Shown in pieces: positions 43,550 to 53,179 of a stretch of 64,000 bases of DNA. This DNA comes from Akkermansiaceae bacterium (GTDB taxonomy: Bacteria > Verrucomicrobiota > Verrucomicrobiia > Verrucomicrobiales > Akkermansiaceae): assembly GCA_013041925.1 (NCBI GenBank), contig JABDRB010000009.1:1-64000 (forward strand). The letters run 5' to 3'. A program made the translations under genes and the position numbers. Each line of letters begins with the position of its first letter. Within the stretch, counting starts at the first letter, position 1. The notes beneath the pieces were generated by a model that did not search any database, was not told the origin of the DNA, and saw only the letters and a program-made list of their open reading frames with translations.

Positions 43550-44185
43550 ATGGCTAAACCACAAACTTTAAAAGCAGAAGGACGCGCCCGCACAGGGTCC
43601 GGCGTTCTCAAGCAAATGCGCCGCGAAGGCTATGTCCCGTCCGTGATCTACGGCGGCGGCTCCGATAACCAAAACATCAAGATCGATGCGAAGACGTTCA
43701 GGGACATGCTCAACCATGCCGTGTCCGATAGTTTTCTGGTCACCCTGGATATCGAAGGCACCGGCTCTCAGCTTGCCTTCCTTCAGGACGTGCAGCACAA
43801 TGCTCTGACCAATGAGATCCTTCACGTCGACTTCCTTGCCGTCGATCAGAAGACTGAAATTCACGCCAACCTCCCACTCGAACTCACAGGCAATGCCTTG
43901 GGTGTGGCAGAAGGTGGACTGCTCGAGCAAATGCTTCACAGCCTGGAAGTCAGCTGTCTTCCCAAAGACCTTCCGGAATCGATCTCAGCCGATGTTTCCG
44001 GACTCGAGATTGGTGCCGCACTTCACATCGGTGAAATGACCTTCCCTGATGGTGTGAAGCCTGCCCTCAATGACGACGTCGTTGTCGCAATTGTCGCCAA
44101 GACCCGCACCGCCATGAGCGAAGACGCGGAAGACGAAGAGGCACCTACCGAACCTGTCGTGACCTCCGAGGCCGCTGCAGAGTAA
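43550..44185 (+). CDS. rplY: 50S ribosomal protein L25 (general stress protein CTC form)
   Basis: Binds 5S rRNA. The 211-residue two-domain CTC form: N-terminal L25 domain with EGRARTGSGVLKQMRREGYVPSVIYGGG, and a C-terminal beta domain with VNLPLELTGNALGVAEGG-like sequence (here HANLPLELTGNALGVAEGGLLEQ), followed by an acidic tail EDAEDEEAPTEP. A strong terminator lies 17 bases after the stop. Confidence 0.96.
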   Translation: MAKPQTLKAEGRARTGSGVLKQMRREGYVPSVIYGGGSDNQNIKIDAKTFRDMLNHAVSDSFLVTLDIEGTGSQLAFLQDVQHNALTNEILHVDFLAVDQKTEIHANLPLELTGNALGVAEGGLLEQMLHSLEVSCLPKDLPESISADVSGLEIGAALHIGEMTFPDGVKPALNDDVVVAIVAKTRTAMSEDAEDEEAPTEPVVTSEAAAE

Positions 44186-44201
44186 CAAACACAATCATCC
44201 C

Positions 44202-44236
44202 AAAAGCCCGGGGCTCACGCTCCGGGCTTTTTTGTT
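44202..44236 (+). terminator. Rho-independent terminator after rplY
   Basis: AAGCCCGG / CCGGGCTT stem with a short CTCACGCT-containing loop followed by TTTTTTG. It separates prs-rplY from pth. Confidence 0.88.
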
Positions 44237-44354
44237 TTTGCAACAGCATGCGGGCGAGATGCCCGCGCCCCCCTCGCCGACGCTTTCCCCATCCCGATTT
44301 TCAAATGGCGACTTTTGAGTTTGGTGTTTGGTAATTGCTGATTAAAATCAATCC

Positions 44355-44960
44355 ATGTCCGCCATCAAACTTGTCGTCGGCCTCGGTAACCCGGGGCGGA
44401 AATACGAAGGGACCCGTCACAATATCGGGTTTCTTGTATTGGATCAGCTTGCCACCCGCTATGGCGCCGACATGGCGAACCACCTGAAGTGGCGCGCCCA
44501 CGTGGCCAAGGTGCCGAGCACGGCGACCTTGTTGATGAAGCCTCAGACATTTATGAACGAGAGCGGTCAATCTGTCGGAGCCGCCCTCCGGTTTTACAAA
44601 TGGACCAATAAAAATGTGTTGGTGGTGTATGACGATGTCGATCTGCCCTACGGGTCGCTCAGATTTCGTATGTCGGGGTCGGCAGGTGGGCATAATGGCA
44701 TGAAATCCATCATCCATCACCTCGGCGGCGACCAGTTTCCTCGCTTGAAGATCGGGATCGGCAGTGCGATGGGTGACGGTGCCAAACCGGCAAAAAATTC
44801 CATGGTCGGGCATGTTCTCGGGAATTTTTCCACGGAAGAACGTAATGAATTGGAAAACACGCTTGCAACTGCCGCCGATGCCGTTCAGCTTGCGCTTTCC
44901 GAAGGGGTCGAGGCAGCTGCCAACGCCTTCAATCGGAAGAATAACCAAAACACCAATTAA
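44355..44960 (+). CDS. pth: Peptidyl-tRNA hydrolase
   Basis: Releases tRNA from peptidyl-tRNA drop-off products. The 201 residues show VVGLGNPGRKYEGTRHNIGF with the catalytic histidine, MKPQTFMNESGQSV, VYDDVDLPYG and SAGGHNGMKSIIHHLGG. Length and motifs are ordinary for bacterial Pth. rpsF begins 20 bases downstream. Confidence 0.97.
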   Translation: MSAIKLVVGLGNPGRKYEGTRHNIGFLVLDQLATRYGADMANHLKWRAHVAKVPSTATLLMKPQTFMNESGQSVGAALRFYKWTNKNVLVVYDDVDLPYGSLRFRMSGSAGGHNGMKSIIHHLGGDQFPRLKIGIGSAMGDGAKPAKNSMVGHVLGNFSTEERNELENTLATAADAVQLALSEGVEAAANAFNRKNNQNTN

Positions 44961-44980
44961 CCTTTTAACTTAATACAGCG

Positions 44981-45268
44981 ATGAGCAGAAAATACGAGGG
45001 ACTAATCGTACTCAACTCCCAAGGCCAGGAAGACGGACTGAACGAACTTGTCACATCTGTGGCCAAGGAAATGGAAGGCAATGGCGCCAAAATGGACGAG
45101 ATCCAGCAGCTGGGACGCCGTAAGTTCGCTTACAACGCACGCCAGGTCGATGGTGGCCACTACGTCAATTACATCTTCGAAGCCGATCCCGCAGCGATTG
45201 ATCAAATTCAAACGAAGTTGACCTTGAACAATAGCATCTACCTCCAGCACTACCAGCGCTTGAGTTAG
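44981..45268 (+). CDS. rpsF: 30S ribosomal protein S6
   Basis: Small-subunit protein of 95 residues (MSRKYEGLIVLNSQGQEDGL ... GRRKFAYNARQVDGGHYVNYIFEA), the standard S6 fold and length. It is followed 103 bases later by ssb; the usual rpsR partner is not between or after them in this window. Confidence 0.95.
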   Translation: MSRKYEGLIVLNSQGQEDGLNELVTSVAKEMEGNGAKMDEIQQLGRRKFAYNARQVDGGHYVNYIFEADPAAIDQIQTKLTLNNSIYLQHYQRLS

Positions 45269-45371
45269 TCGGTAACGCGACGGATGGCATCATGCATGGG
45301 CAATGCCCGTGGGTAAAAATCGTTAGAGATTACTGTTGCCGTCACCCCCCCTTTTCCTTTAGGTTTGAATC

Positions 45372-45833
45372 ATGGCTAGTTTTAACAAAGTAATGCTCAT
45401 GGGTAATGTGACCCGTGATATCGAACTCCGTTACACCCCCAAGGGCACGGCCGTTGCCGATATTGGTCTTGCGGTGAACCGAGTGCGCTCCGGCGAAAAT
45501 GGGGAGAAAATCGAGGAGGTCACCTTTGTGGACATCACCCTATGGGGACGGACCGCGGAGATCGCCCACCAATACGCGGGTAAAGGAAGGCCGCTTTTTG
45601 TAGAAGGCCGACTGCACATGGACTCCTGGGAAGATAAAAACTCAGGCCAGAAAAGGAATAAACTCAAGGTCATTGCCGAAAATATCCAGCTGCTGAATGC
45701 TGGCGGCGGCGGTGGTGGATCACAGCATCAGAGTGGTGGTAACCCTGCGCCTCAACAGCAGCAGGCACCGTCGCAAGGTGGATCGCCTGCGCAGCCAAAC
45801 CATGTGGAGGAGAGCGACGACATCCCGTTCTAA
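45372..45833 (+). CDS. ssb: Single-stranded DNA-binding protein
   Basis: OB-fold protein of 153 residues: [25 protein letters not shown] start, [33 protein letters not shown], then a Gly/Gln-rich linker ([13 protein letters not shown]) and the acidic SDDIPF tip that binds partner proteins. Complete. A 14-base repeat (GCCGGGATCGCATC) occurs twice just after the stop. Confidence 0.97.
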   Translation: MASFNKVMLMGNVTRDIELRYTPKGTAVADIGLAVNRVRSGENGEKIEEVTFVDITLWGRTAEIAHQYAGKGRPLFVEGRLHMDSWEDKNSGQKRNKLKVIAENIQLLNAGGGGGGSQHQSGGNPAPQQQQAPSQGGSPAQPNHVEESDDIPF

Positions 45834-45954
45834 GAAACGGCCGGGATCGCATCAAAAGCCGGGATCGCATCTCATCCCGCATCTCATTTTTCTCGCGAAG
45901 TGACGTTACGCTTCGTGGTGCCGCGCCATCAAGTGGCTATCAAGTGGCACCATC

Positions 45955-45994
45955 AAAAACGCGACCCCGCAGATGGCTCTGCGTGAGTCGCGTT
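45955..45994 (-). terminator. Terminator after sodB (minus strand)
   Basis: AACGCGAC / GTCGCGTT outer stem and CGCAG / CTGCG inner stem; read on the minus strand it ends in GTTTTT. It lies about 50 bases after the sodB stop. Confidence 0.75.
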
Positions 45995-46046
45995 GGTGAA
46001 TGAGGGTATGCGCTGATTACAACGCATACCAAGGGCGTGGTCGGTT

Positions 46047-46703
<657 letters not shown>

Positions 46704-46850
46704 AATATTTTTTTGGTTGTATGAGTTGTCATCTTCGGTGCGTAAGACTATGGATGCTTAAGCGCGGACGACTCGGGCATTATGCCGCAGCTTATTATCT
46801 CCGCAAGTAAAACCCTATCACGCCCATCATCCTGACCCCTTTTTGCCATC

Positions 46851-48395
46851 ATGATTTCTCCTGAACAACTTCCTTATGTCACTGCATTGATCGGACTCGT
46901 CAACGGAATCCTGATTGCTTGGTTGATCTTATCCGCCAGAAATAAGGCACGCGCGAGTGTGGATGCGGAAATTCTGCGTGCCGAGCAGCAGCGCGGGTCG
47001 TTAGTCACAGAAACCCTCGACGCTCAGCAGTTACGCTATGATGCCCTGCAGACGAGCGAGCGGGACCTTCGCCAGAAACAAACCGAGTTGGAAGTCCGAC
47101 TTCAGGAGGAAAAAAAGGCGGCCGCCGAAAAGCAGGCGTTATTAGAAAAGGCGGAGGCCCGCCTGACGGATACCTTTAAAGCCCTATCTGCCGAGACGTT
47201 GAAGTCGACCCAGGACCAGTTTCTCTCGCTCGCAAAAAATAGCCTGAAAGCTCAGCAGCAGGAAGCCAACAGCGAGTTGGAACAACGTAAACGGGCCGTC
47301 GAACAGATGGTGAAACCGATCTCTCAGACACTGGAGAAAGTTCAAATCCAGATCACCGAAAGCGAAAAACTCCGCGAGGGAGACAAGGCGAGCTTGAAGC
47401 AACAGATGATCCATATCGCCGAGGCTAATCACGGGTTGCAGCGCGAGACTCAGAAACTGGTGAAGGCACTGCGTCAGCCGACCGGTCGTGGCCAATGGGG
47501 GGAGATGCAACTCCGGCGCGTGGTGGAAATGGCCGGCATGCAGGAGCATTGTGATTTTGAAACGCAAACGACCACGACCAGCGACGATGGCAAACGCCTG
47601 CGGCCTGACCTGATCGTTAAGTTGCCGGGTGGGCAGCAGATTGTGGTTGATTCCAAGGCGCCGATGGATGCGTATCTGGATGCGATCGAAGCGGATGACG
47701 ACGGCCAGCGGGATACCTCACTGGCGCGTCACGCCGCCCAAGTCCGCACGCATATTCAGCAGCTTGGCAGTAAGAATTACCAAGCGCAGTTTGATACCAC
47801 CCCGGAGTTTGTGGTGTTGTTTTTACCCAGTGAAGCCTTCTTTTCTGCGGCGCTGACGCAGGATGCCTCGCTGATTGAAAAAGGGGTCGATCAGGGGGTG
47901 ATACTCGCCACACCAACGACCTTGATTGCTCTGCTTCGTGCCGTTTCCTTCGGCTGGCGTCAGGAGGCGCTGGCACAGAATGCCCGCGAGATCTCCGCCG
48001 TCGGCCGCACGCTCTACGATCGCCTTGGTGCCTTTGCTGGCCACGTGCAGAAGCTCGGACGGAGCCTGAATTCTGCCGTCGGCGACTACAATAAAACCGT
48101 CGGGTCACTCGAAACTCGTATCCTGACAGGGGCGCGTAAGTTTGAGGAGCTGGGGGCAGCTCCCGAGACGTCATCAATCCCTGAAACCAAAGGGGTGGAG
48201 TCGATCCCTCGTGAGCTGCGCGCCAACTTACCCTTACCGGTTGAGGAGGTCATCCCGCCGGGTGAAGAGTTTGCCATCGCTGGCACGACTGAGGGCGACG
48301 AGGCATTTGGCTTCGAAGGGTTTGCCGCACCCGAGCCTGCCGACGAGCCAGATGTCAAGACGGCCGCCGATGACCTGCGCTCGGCATTCGAATAA
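46851..48395 (+). CDS. rmuC: DNA recombination protein RmuC homologue
   Basis: A 514-residue protein: one N-terminal membrane segment (residues about 8-27), a long coiled coil (about 30-190) and the RmuC nuclease-like domain with TGRGQWGEMQLRRVVEMAGM, VDSKAPMDAYLDA, FVVLFLPSEAFFSAAL and ATPTTLIALLRAVSFGWRQE. RmuC limits DNA inversions between short repeats in Escherichia coli. The C-terminal 90 residues are a low-complexity acidic extension. Confidence 0.94.
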   Translation: MISPEQLPYVTALIGLVNGILIAWLILSARNKARASVDAEILRAEQQRGSLVTETLDAQQLRYDALQTSERDLRQKQTELEVRLQEEKKAAAEKQALLEKAEARLTDTFKALSAETLKSTQDQFLSLAKNSLKAQQQEANSELEQRKRAVEQMVKPISQTLEKVQIQITESEKLREGDKASLKQQMIHIAEANHGLQRETQKLVKALRQPTGRGQWGEMQLRRVVEMAGMQEHCDFETQTTTTSDDGKRLRPDLIVKLPGGQQIVVDSKAPMDAYLDAIEADDDGQRDTSLARHAAQVRTHIQQLGSKNYQAQFDTTPEFVVLFLPSEAFFSAALTQDASLIEKGVDQGVILATPTTLIALLRAVSFGWRQEALAQNAREISAVGRTLYDRLGAFAGHVQKLGRSLNSAVGDYNKTVGSLETRILTGARKFEELGAAPETSSIPETKGVESIPRELRANLPLPVEEVIPPGEEFAIAGTTEGDEAFGFEGFAAPEPADEPDVKTAADDLRSAFE

Positions 48396-48425
48396 GAAGG
48401 GCCTGCGGTAGCGATGCCGCCGTGG

Positions 48426-49529
48426 CTAATGTTGAAACGTGATGCACATCGGCTCGGGCACCATGATTTGCTGGCCAGTGTCGCTAAGCCTGCCCGTGGC
48501 GGGATCGATGTTAAACACGGGGAGGGTATTGGATTTTTGGCCTGCGACGAGCAGCCACTTCCCTGACGGGTCGAGCTTGATATGGCGCGGGATCCAGACC
48601 TTGGCGGCCACCGTCTGGATGAGCTTGATGTTGCCTTTACCATCGACGGAAAAAACGGAGAGGGAATCGCGGCCGCCTGCGGTGAGATCGCGGTTGGCGC
48701 AGTAGATAAACCTGCCGTTGTCAGAAATTTGGATTTCCGAGCAGGTCATTCTGTTGCGATTGGCGCCCGCGGGTAAGGTGCTGACCACTTGATGGGGAAT
48801 GAGTTTTCCTGATACCGAGTTGCGGTTGTAGACAGAAATACTGACGGACAATTCGTTTAAGACATACGCCTGTCGGCCATTTTCGCCGAACTTCATATGC
48901 CGTGGGCCAGCCCCTGCGGGCGATGGGCTAAACCCAAAGGGCGTCAACCTCGCCAATGCCGGCTCAATCGCGTAGATCATAATCTTGTCGGTGCCGAGGT
49001 CCGGCGCATAGGCAAACTTGTTATTCGGGCCGCGGTAGATTGAGTGTGCGTGGGGGCTTGTTTGCCGTTGTGGGTGGACGCTGGCCCCCTCATGCTGGTG
49101 AAACGAGACGAGCTTACCCATCGACCCATCATGGTGGAGCGGCAGTGAAACCACGTTTCCTCCGGGGTAGTTGGCACCCATGAGGATTTGAGCGCTGGCA
49201 TCGAGGCTGATGTGACACAGGCGGCTACCCATAATCGGCTGTCGACCGATCTCGCTGAGTGACCCGTCGGCTTCGATCGTGAAGGCGACTACGGAGCCGA
49301 CATCACCGACTGTGGTGGCCGTTGCGTATAAGTATTTTTGGCTTGGGTGGATGGCGAGAAAGCCAGCCCCATTGATGTCAGCCACAAGTTGGGGTTCTGT
49401 GAGTGTGCCGGTTTGTGGGTCAAGTTGAGTCGCGTAGACCCCTTGCTTGGCGGTGCCGATGTAGACTTGGGTGGGCTCGGCACATACCACGGTGGCAGCG
49501 ATGAGGAGGAGTGTGATGATGGGATACAT
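48426..49529 (-). CDS. Secreted beta-propeller lactonase (6-phosphogluconolactonase-like family)
   Basis: A seven-bladed beta-propeller of the YbhE/lactonase family. From the ATG at 49529 it has a signal peptide (MYPIITLLLIAATVVCA) and 367 residues in all; an upstream ATG at 49547 adds six. Blade motifs include GFLAIHPSQKYLYAT, PHAHSIYRGPNNKFAYAPDLGTDKI, GPRHMKFGENGRQAYVLNEL and PRHIKLDPSGKWLLVAGQ. The signal peptide argues for a periplasmic sugar-lactone or other hydrolase rather than a pentose-phosphate enzyme. Confidence 0.87.
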   Translation of the reverse strand: MYPIITLLLIAATVVCAEPTQVYIGTAKQGVYATQLDPQTGTLTEPQLVADINGAGFLAIHPSQKYLYATATTVGDVGSVVAFTIEADGSLSEIGRQPIMGSRLCHISLDASAQILMGANYPGGNVVSLPLHHDGSMGKLVSFHQHEGASVHPQRQTSPHAHSIYRGPNNKFAYAPDLGTDKIMIYAIEPALARLTPFGFSPSPAGAGPRHMKFGENGRQAYVLNELSVSISVYNRNSVSGKLIPHQVVSTLPAGANRNRMTCSEIQISDNGRFIYCANRDLTAGGRDSLSVFSVDGKGNIKLIQTVAAKVWIPRHIKLDPSGKWLLVAGQKSNTLPVFNIDPATGRLSDTGQQIMVPEPMCITFQH

Positions 49530-49761
49530 GGTCGGGACGGATGACATCCTAGGGTGATCAGCTCAGGGAGGAAAGGCGGATCTTGGCTCGATGCGATAAT
49601 CGCAACGCGAGCGGGTGAACGGATTGCCTTCGTTCCACTTAGGCTGTGCGGGCCAGCTCATTTCCTCCTCCGGAAATGAGGGGGAGGGGTTGGTCGTGAT
49701 GCACGACGCTACGCGGTGCGCTCGAACGGCGTTCTCATCCGTTCACCTGTGGTCTAGGCAC

Positions 49762-49802
49762 AAAAAAGCCCGGATCACTTTGTTGAGTTATCCAGGCTTT
49801 TT
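49762..49802 (-). terminator. Terminator downstream of tRNA-Gly (minus strand)
   Basis: AAAAAAGCCCGGAT ... ATCCAGGCTTTTTT can form a stem with one mismatch; the T-run on the minus strand follows the tRNA by about 10 bases. It is symmetrical enough to work in both directions. Confidence 0.7.
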
Positions 49803-49812
49803 AGAAAATTGG

Positions 49813-49884
49813 AGCGGGTGAACGGATTCGAACCGTCGACATCGACCTTGGCAAGGTCGCGCTCTACCACTGAGCTACACCCGC
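49813..49884 (-). tRNA. tRNA-Gly (anticodon GCC)
   Basis: The minus strand reads a full cloverleaf of 72 nt: acceptor stem GCGGGTG/CACCCGC, D-arm with TAGCTCAGTGGTAGAGC, anticodon stem-loop GACCTTGCCAAGGTC with GCC, and T-arm GGTTCGAATCC. CCA is not encoded. Confidence 0.95.
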
Positions 49885-50063
49885 ATTGCAGAGGGGAGAG
49901 TTGAGGCTCGCCTTGCTTGCGCGGGGTTTATTTACACCTTGATGGTTCCGTGACAAGCCCTTTTTTTGAAAATCCACTGGATTGAGGTTGGTAGAGTCGG
50001 ATGGTGACGCGGATTTTGCAACTTGGTATTTGGAATTTACACCTGAGAACCTAATGATGCGTC

Positions 50064-50849
50064 ATGGACATTCTCAGCGAGATTATGGAGCACAAGCGAG
50101 GTGAGGTGGAGTCGATCCTCCCTCATCTGGAAAAATACCGTGCTGCCGCTCTGGAGAGAAACGATTTTGGAGGGTTCAGGTCGGCGCTGGATCGCGGGCC
50201 GGATCGGCTCGGCATCATTGCGGAGGTGAAGCACGCCTCGCCATCGGCTGGGGTGATTGACCCGGATTTTGATCCGCTCCGGCAAGCGCGAATGTATCTC
50301 GACGGTGGCGCAAGCTGTATGTCGGTGTTGACGGATGAGAAGTATTTCCAAGGGTCGCTCGCGGATTTGACGAAGATTTCACCCATTTCCTCTATCCCGC
50401 TGATCCGAAAAGACTTTATTCGGCATGAAATACAGATTTATGAGGCCATCATTGCTGGGGCTGATGCGATTCTTCTGATTGTAGCAGCCCTTGATGATGA
50501 GACGTTATCGCGTCTCTACCAGGTGGCCCGGGATTTTCAGTTGGATGTGCTCGTGGAGGTGCATGACCTGCCAGAAATGGAACGCGCGATCGACCTCGGT
50601 GCCGACCTCATTGGGATTAATAATCGGAACTTAAAAACCTTCAAAACCGATCTCGGGACCACCGAGCAGCTTGCGGATGAAGTGGGGGATGATGTGCTGT
50701 TGGTGAGCGAATCCGGTATCCGGACGTCGGCCGATTGTTTACGGGTGCTCGAAGCTGGTGCCAATGCGATTCTGGTGGGCGAGACGCTGATGCGATCCAA
50801 TAACCCAGCGGAAACCATGCAGCAGTGGCTGGATATCAGGCTGAAGTAA
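50064..50849 (+). CDS. trpC: Indole-3-glycerol phosphate synthase
   Basis: Ring closure step of tryptophan synthesis. The 261-residue TIM barrel has IIAEVKHASPSAGVI, GASCMSVLTDEKYFQGS, PLIRKDFIRHEIQIYEA, VEVHDLPEMERA, GINNRNLKTFKTDL, LVSESGIRT and AILVGETLM. It stands alone without other trp genes. Its 3' end overlaps the oppositely oriented glycosidase gene by 14 bases. Confidence 0.96.
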   Translation: MDILSEIMEHKRGEVESILPHLEKYRAAALERNDFGGFRSALDRGPDRLGIIAEVKHASPSAGVIDPDFDPLRQARMYLDGGASCMSVLTDEKYFQGSLADLTKISPISSIPLIRKDFIRHEIQIYEAIIAGADAILLIVAALDDETLSRLYQVARDFQLDVLVEVHDLPEMERAIDLGADLIGINNRNLKTFKTDLGTTEQLADEVGDDVLLVSESGIRTSADCLRVLEAGANAILVGETLMRSNNPAETMQQWLDIRLK

Positions 50850-52719
50850 GCGGGGCGGCCGGTGGCTGCACTTCCAAATACATCGCAAGCATCGGTGGCA
50901 GCGAGCCTACGTTGACCCCAGATGCTCGCAGCTGCTCCGTCGTTGTATGCGTGACAAATGCTGTGCTTAATCGATCGCTCAAGGTGAGTTCCCCCTCGAG
51001 CAGGAACTTCCCACCAAGCCATTCCTGGGTGTCCTCGGGGATCTGAATGTGGACGTTGTCGAGCGTCTCGGTCGGGTGCAGGTTGACCACGACAAGAAAG
51101 GCTTGGCCGGTGGGTGCATCGCGGCGCAAGAAGCTGTAGAGCCAGTGGCCTGACGCGGGGTCGTGGTGGAGTTGACCGTATTGGGGGTTGTTTTGATTTG
51201 CCTGGTTCAGGCCGTAGAAATCACCACAGGTGAAGGCGGGTTCCGCGCAGAGGTTGAGCAGGCGGGCGTAGAAGGCGCGCAGGTTTTTCTGGGCGGGGGT
51301 GAGTTGGGCTCCATCGTACCGGTGTTGGTTGACCCATGGGGTGAGGGACGGGAGGGTTCCGTAATCGAAGATGCTGCTGCGCCCGTCATCGCCGCTGAAT
51401 CCCTCGGCGCCGCAGGCAGGTTCGCCCGTTTCTTGGCCATTGTAGAGCATGACTGGGCCACGTCCGAGGCCAAAAAGGATGGCCGAGACGGGTTGGCCGA
51501 TTTCCATCCCGCAACCTGCCCAGTTGCCAGAGGAGGCGAGGCGGACTTCATCGTGGTTTTCGGCGTATCGAAGCGACTGATGGAAGAGGGGCGAAAATGG
51601 ATTTGCGGTGGGGTCGATGTCGTTCGCCCACTTGTCTCCCTCGATGATGTGTTTGATGATGTCGTAGCTGGGGTCGTCGTAAACGGCATCAAATCCCGAG
51701 GCTAATAGTTCTTCGAGAACGTTGCCATCGGTGAGCTTGGCCGGGTCATTATCGTAGGCTTCCGCCATAAAAAAGACACTGGGATGGCGTTTTCTACACC
51801 GTCGTGTCTGCCAGGCCCAGTAGTGCATCGGGATCATGTGCGCCATATCCACTCGGAAGCCATCGACCCCCATATTTTGCCAGTAGGCGAGGATGGCATC
51901 CATTTTTTGCCACGTGTCGGGTGTGTGCTCGGTGGGGGCGTCTGCCGGTGGCAGCGGGTGGAGGTCGTCACGGGGTGGGCCGAGAGTGAAGTTGTGCCCG
52001 TAGTTCAGCTTGATGGTTTCAAACCAGTCATGGATCGATGGTGCCCATGAGATCACGTTGTTGCCGGTAACGCGGCCAAAGTGGCTTTCTGGCGGGTAGG
52101 CATGGTGGCCGTTGTCGCTCGGGAGCTTGACGGGGGCGCCGCCACCGGGGTGCAGATCGCCGAGGTAGTAGAAGTTATTGTTGATGTTGAAAAACTTCTG
52201 GGTGTCATCGTTTTTGCCAAAGCTGAGTTCTGGGCAGATATCGCTCGAGTAGGACCGGGCGACGTGGTTGGGGACGAAATCGATGATGGCTTGGAGCTGA
52301 TGTTTTTTCATGCGCCTGAGCAGGGCACGGAATTCATCCAGCCGACGGGCAGGGTCGACGGCGTAATCAGGGCAGACGTCAAAGTAATCTCGGATCGCGT
52401 AGGGTGAGCCGGCTTTGCCTTTGACCAACAATGGATTGTCGGCTGGTCGGTCCGGGTAATCCGTCGAGCTGGCTTGCTCCAAAATCCCGGTCAGCCAGAT
52501 GTGGGTGATGCCGAGGTCTTTGAGCGATGCCAGCGACGCGTCATTGATGTCATCAAACTTGCCACATCCGTTCTCGGTGATGCTGCCGTCGGCCGTGGGT
52601 GCCTCACAGGTGTTGCCGAAGTGGCGCACCATGAGCTGGTAGATATGGGGTCGGGTGGGTGGTTTCACGGTGTGGTGGCTGGGTGGGTCGGGGTGACCGG
52701 AGGTTGATGTAGGGCGCAC
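50836..52719 (-). CDS. GH13 alpha-amylase family glycosidase
   Basis: A 627-residue cytoplasmic protein without signal peptide. The (beta/alpha)8 motifs are in order: GITHIWLTGI, QAIIDFVPNHV, GVDGFRVDMAHM with the catalytic aspartate, FMAEAY with the acid-base glutamate, and RYAENHDEVRL. The last 120 residues form the C-terminal beta domain. Substrate may be glycogen-derived or maltooligosaccharide; the subfamily cannot be named by eye. ruvX and manC lie upstream on the same strand. Confidence 0.88.
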   Translation of the reverse strand: MRPTSTSGHPDPPSHHTVKPPTRPHIYQLMVRHFGNTCEAPTADGSITENGCGKFDDINDASLASLKDLGITHIWLTGILEQASSTDYPDRPADNPLLVKGKAGSPYAIRDYFDVCPDYAVDPARRLDEFRALLRRMKKHQLQAIIDFVPNHVARSYSSDICPELSFGKNDDTQKFFNINNNFYYLGDLHPGGGAPVKLPSDNGHHAYPPESHFGRVTGNNVISWAPSIHDWFETIKLNYGHNFTLGPPRDDLHPLPPADAPTEHTPDTWQKMDAILAYWQNMGVDGFRVDMAHMIPMHYWAWQTRRCRKRHPSVFFMAEAYDNDPAKLTDGNVLEELLASGFDAVYDDPSYDIIKHIIEGDKWANDIDPTANPFSPLFHQSLRYAENHDEVRLASSGNWAGCGMEIGQPVSAILFGLGRGPVMLYNGQETGEPACGAEGFSGDDGRSSIFDYGTLPSLTPWVNQHRYDGAQLTPAQKNLRAFYARLLNLCAEPAFTCGDFYGLNQANQNNPQYGQLHHDPASGHWLYSFLRRDAPTGQAFLVVVNLHPTETLDNVHIQIPEDTQEWLGGKFLLEGELTLSDRLSTAFVTHTTTEQLRASGVNVGSLPPMLAMYLEVQPPAAPLTSA

Positions 52720-52725
52720 GACGGC

Positions 52726-53145
52726 TTACGAGAATTCGAGCCAGTTGTTGAGGATTTCTACGGCTGCGGCTTGATCGATGATGCTTTTCTGGCGTTTGGC
52801 ATTTTTTCCTGCCTGGTGCAGTTTATCGGCGGCGGCGACGGTGGTCAGTGTTTCATCACAGAGGTGGAGCGGGAGATCGGGAAGTCGCTCTTTGAGTTGT
52901 TTGCCAAATCTTCTGATCTTGATGGCGGCGGCCCCTTCGCTGCCATCGAGTCGGAGTGGCAGGCCGAGCACGAGTTGCTTGACTTGCCGCTGCTGCACGA
53001 GCTCGGCGATGCGCTCGATCGGATCGGTGGTCTTAACGTGGATGGTTTCCACGGGATGCGCCATGATCCCGATAGGATCCGTGGCGGCGATGCCGATACG
53101 GGCGTCGCCATGGTCGATAGCAAGGACTGGATGCTCAGTAGTCAT
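52726..53145 (-). CDS. ruvX: Putative Holliday junction resolvase / pre-16S rRNA nuclease YqgF
   Basis: A 139-residue RNase H-fold protein with LAIDHGDARIGIAATD, LVLGLPLRLDGSEG, LCDETLTTVAA and IIDQAAAVEILNNWL, the usual YqgF/RuvX layout and length. It processes the 16S rRNA 5' end in Escherichia coli. It ends 6 bases before the glycosidase start and is probably co-transcribed with it. Confidence 0.93.
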   Translation of the reverse strand: MTTEHPVLAIDHGDARIGIAATDPIGIMAHPVETIHVKTTDPIERIAELVQQRQVKQLVLGLPLRLDGSEGAAAIKIRRFGKQLKERLPDLPLHLCDETLTTVAAADKLHQAGKNAKRQKSIIDQAAAVEILNNWLEFS

Positions 53146-53179
53146 CGGGGCATAGAATGTGCGTCAGTGGGGAAGTGAC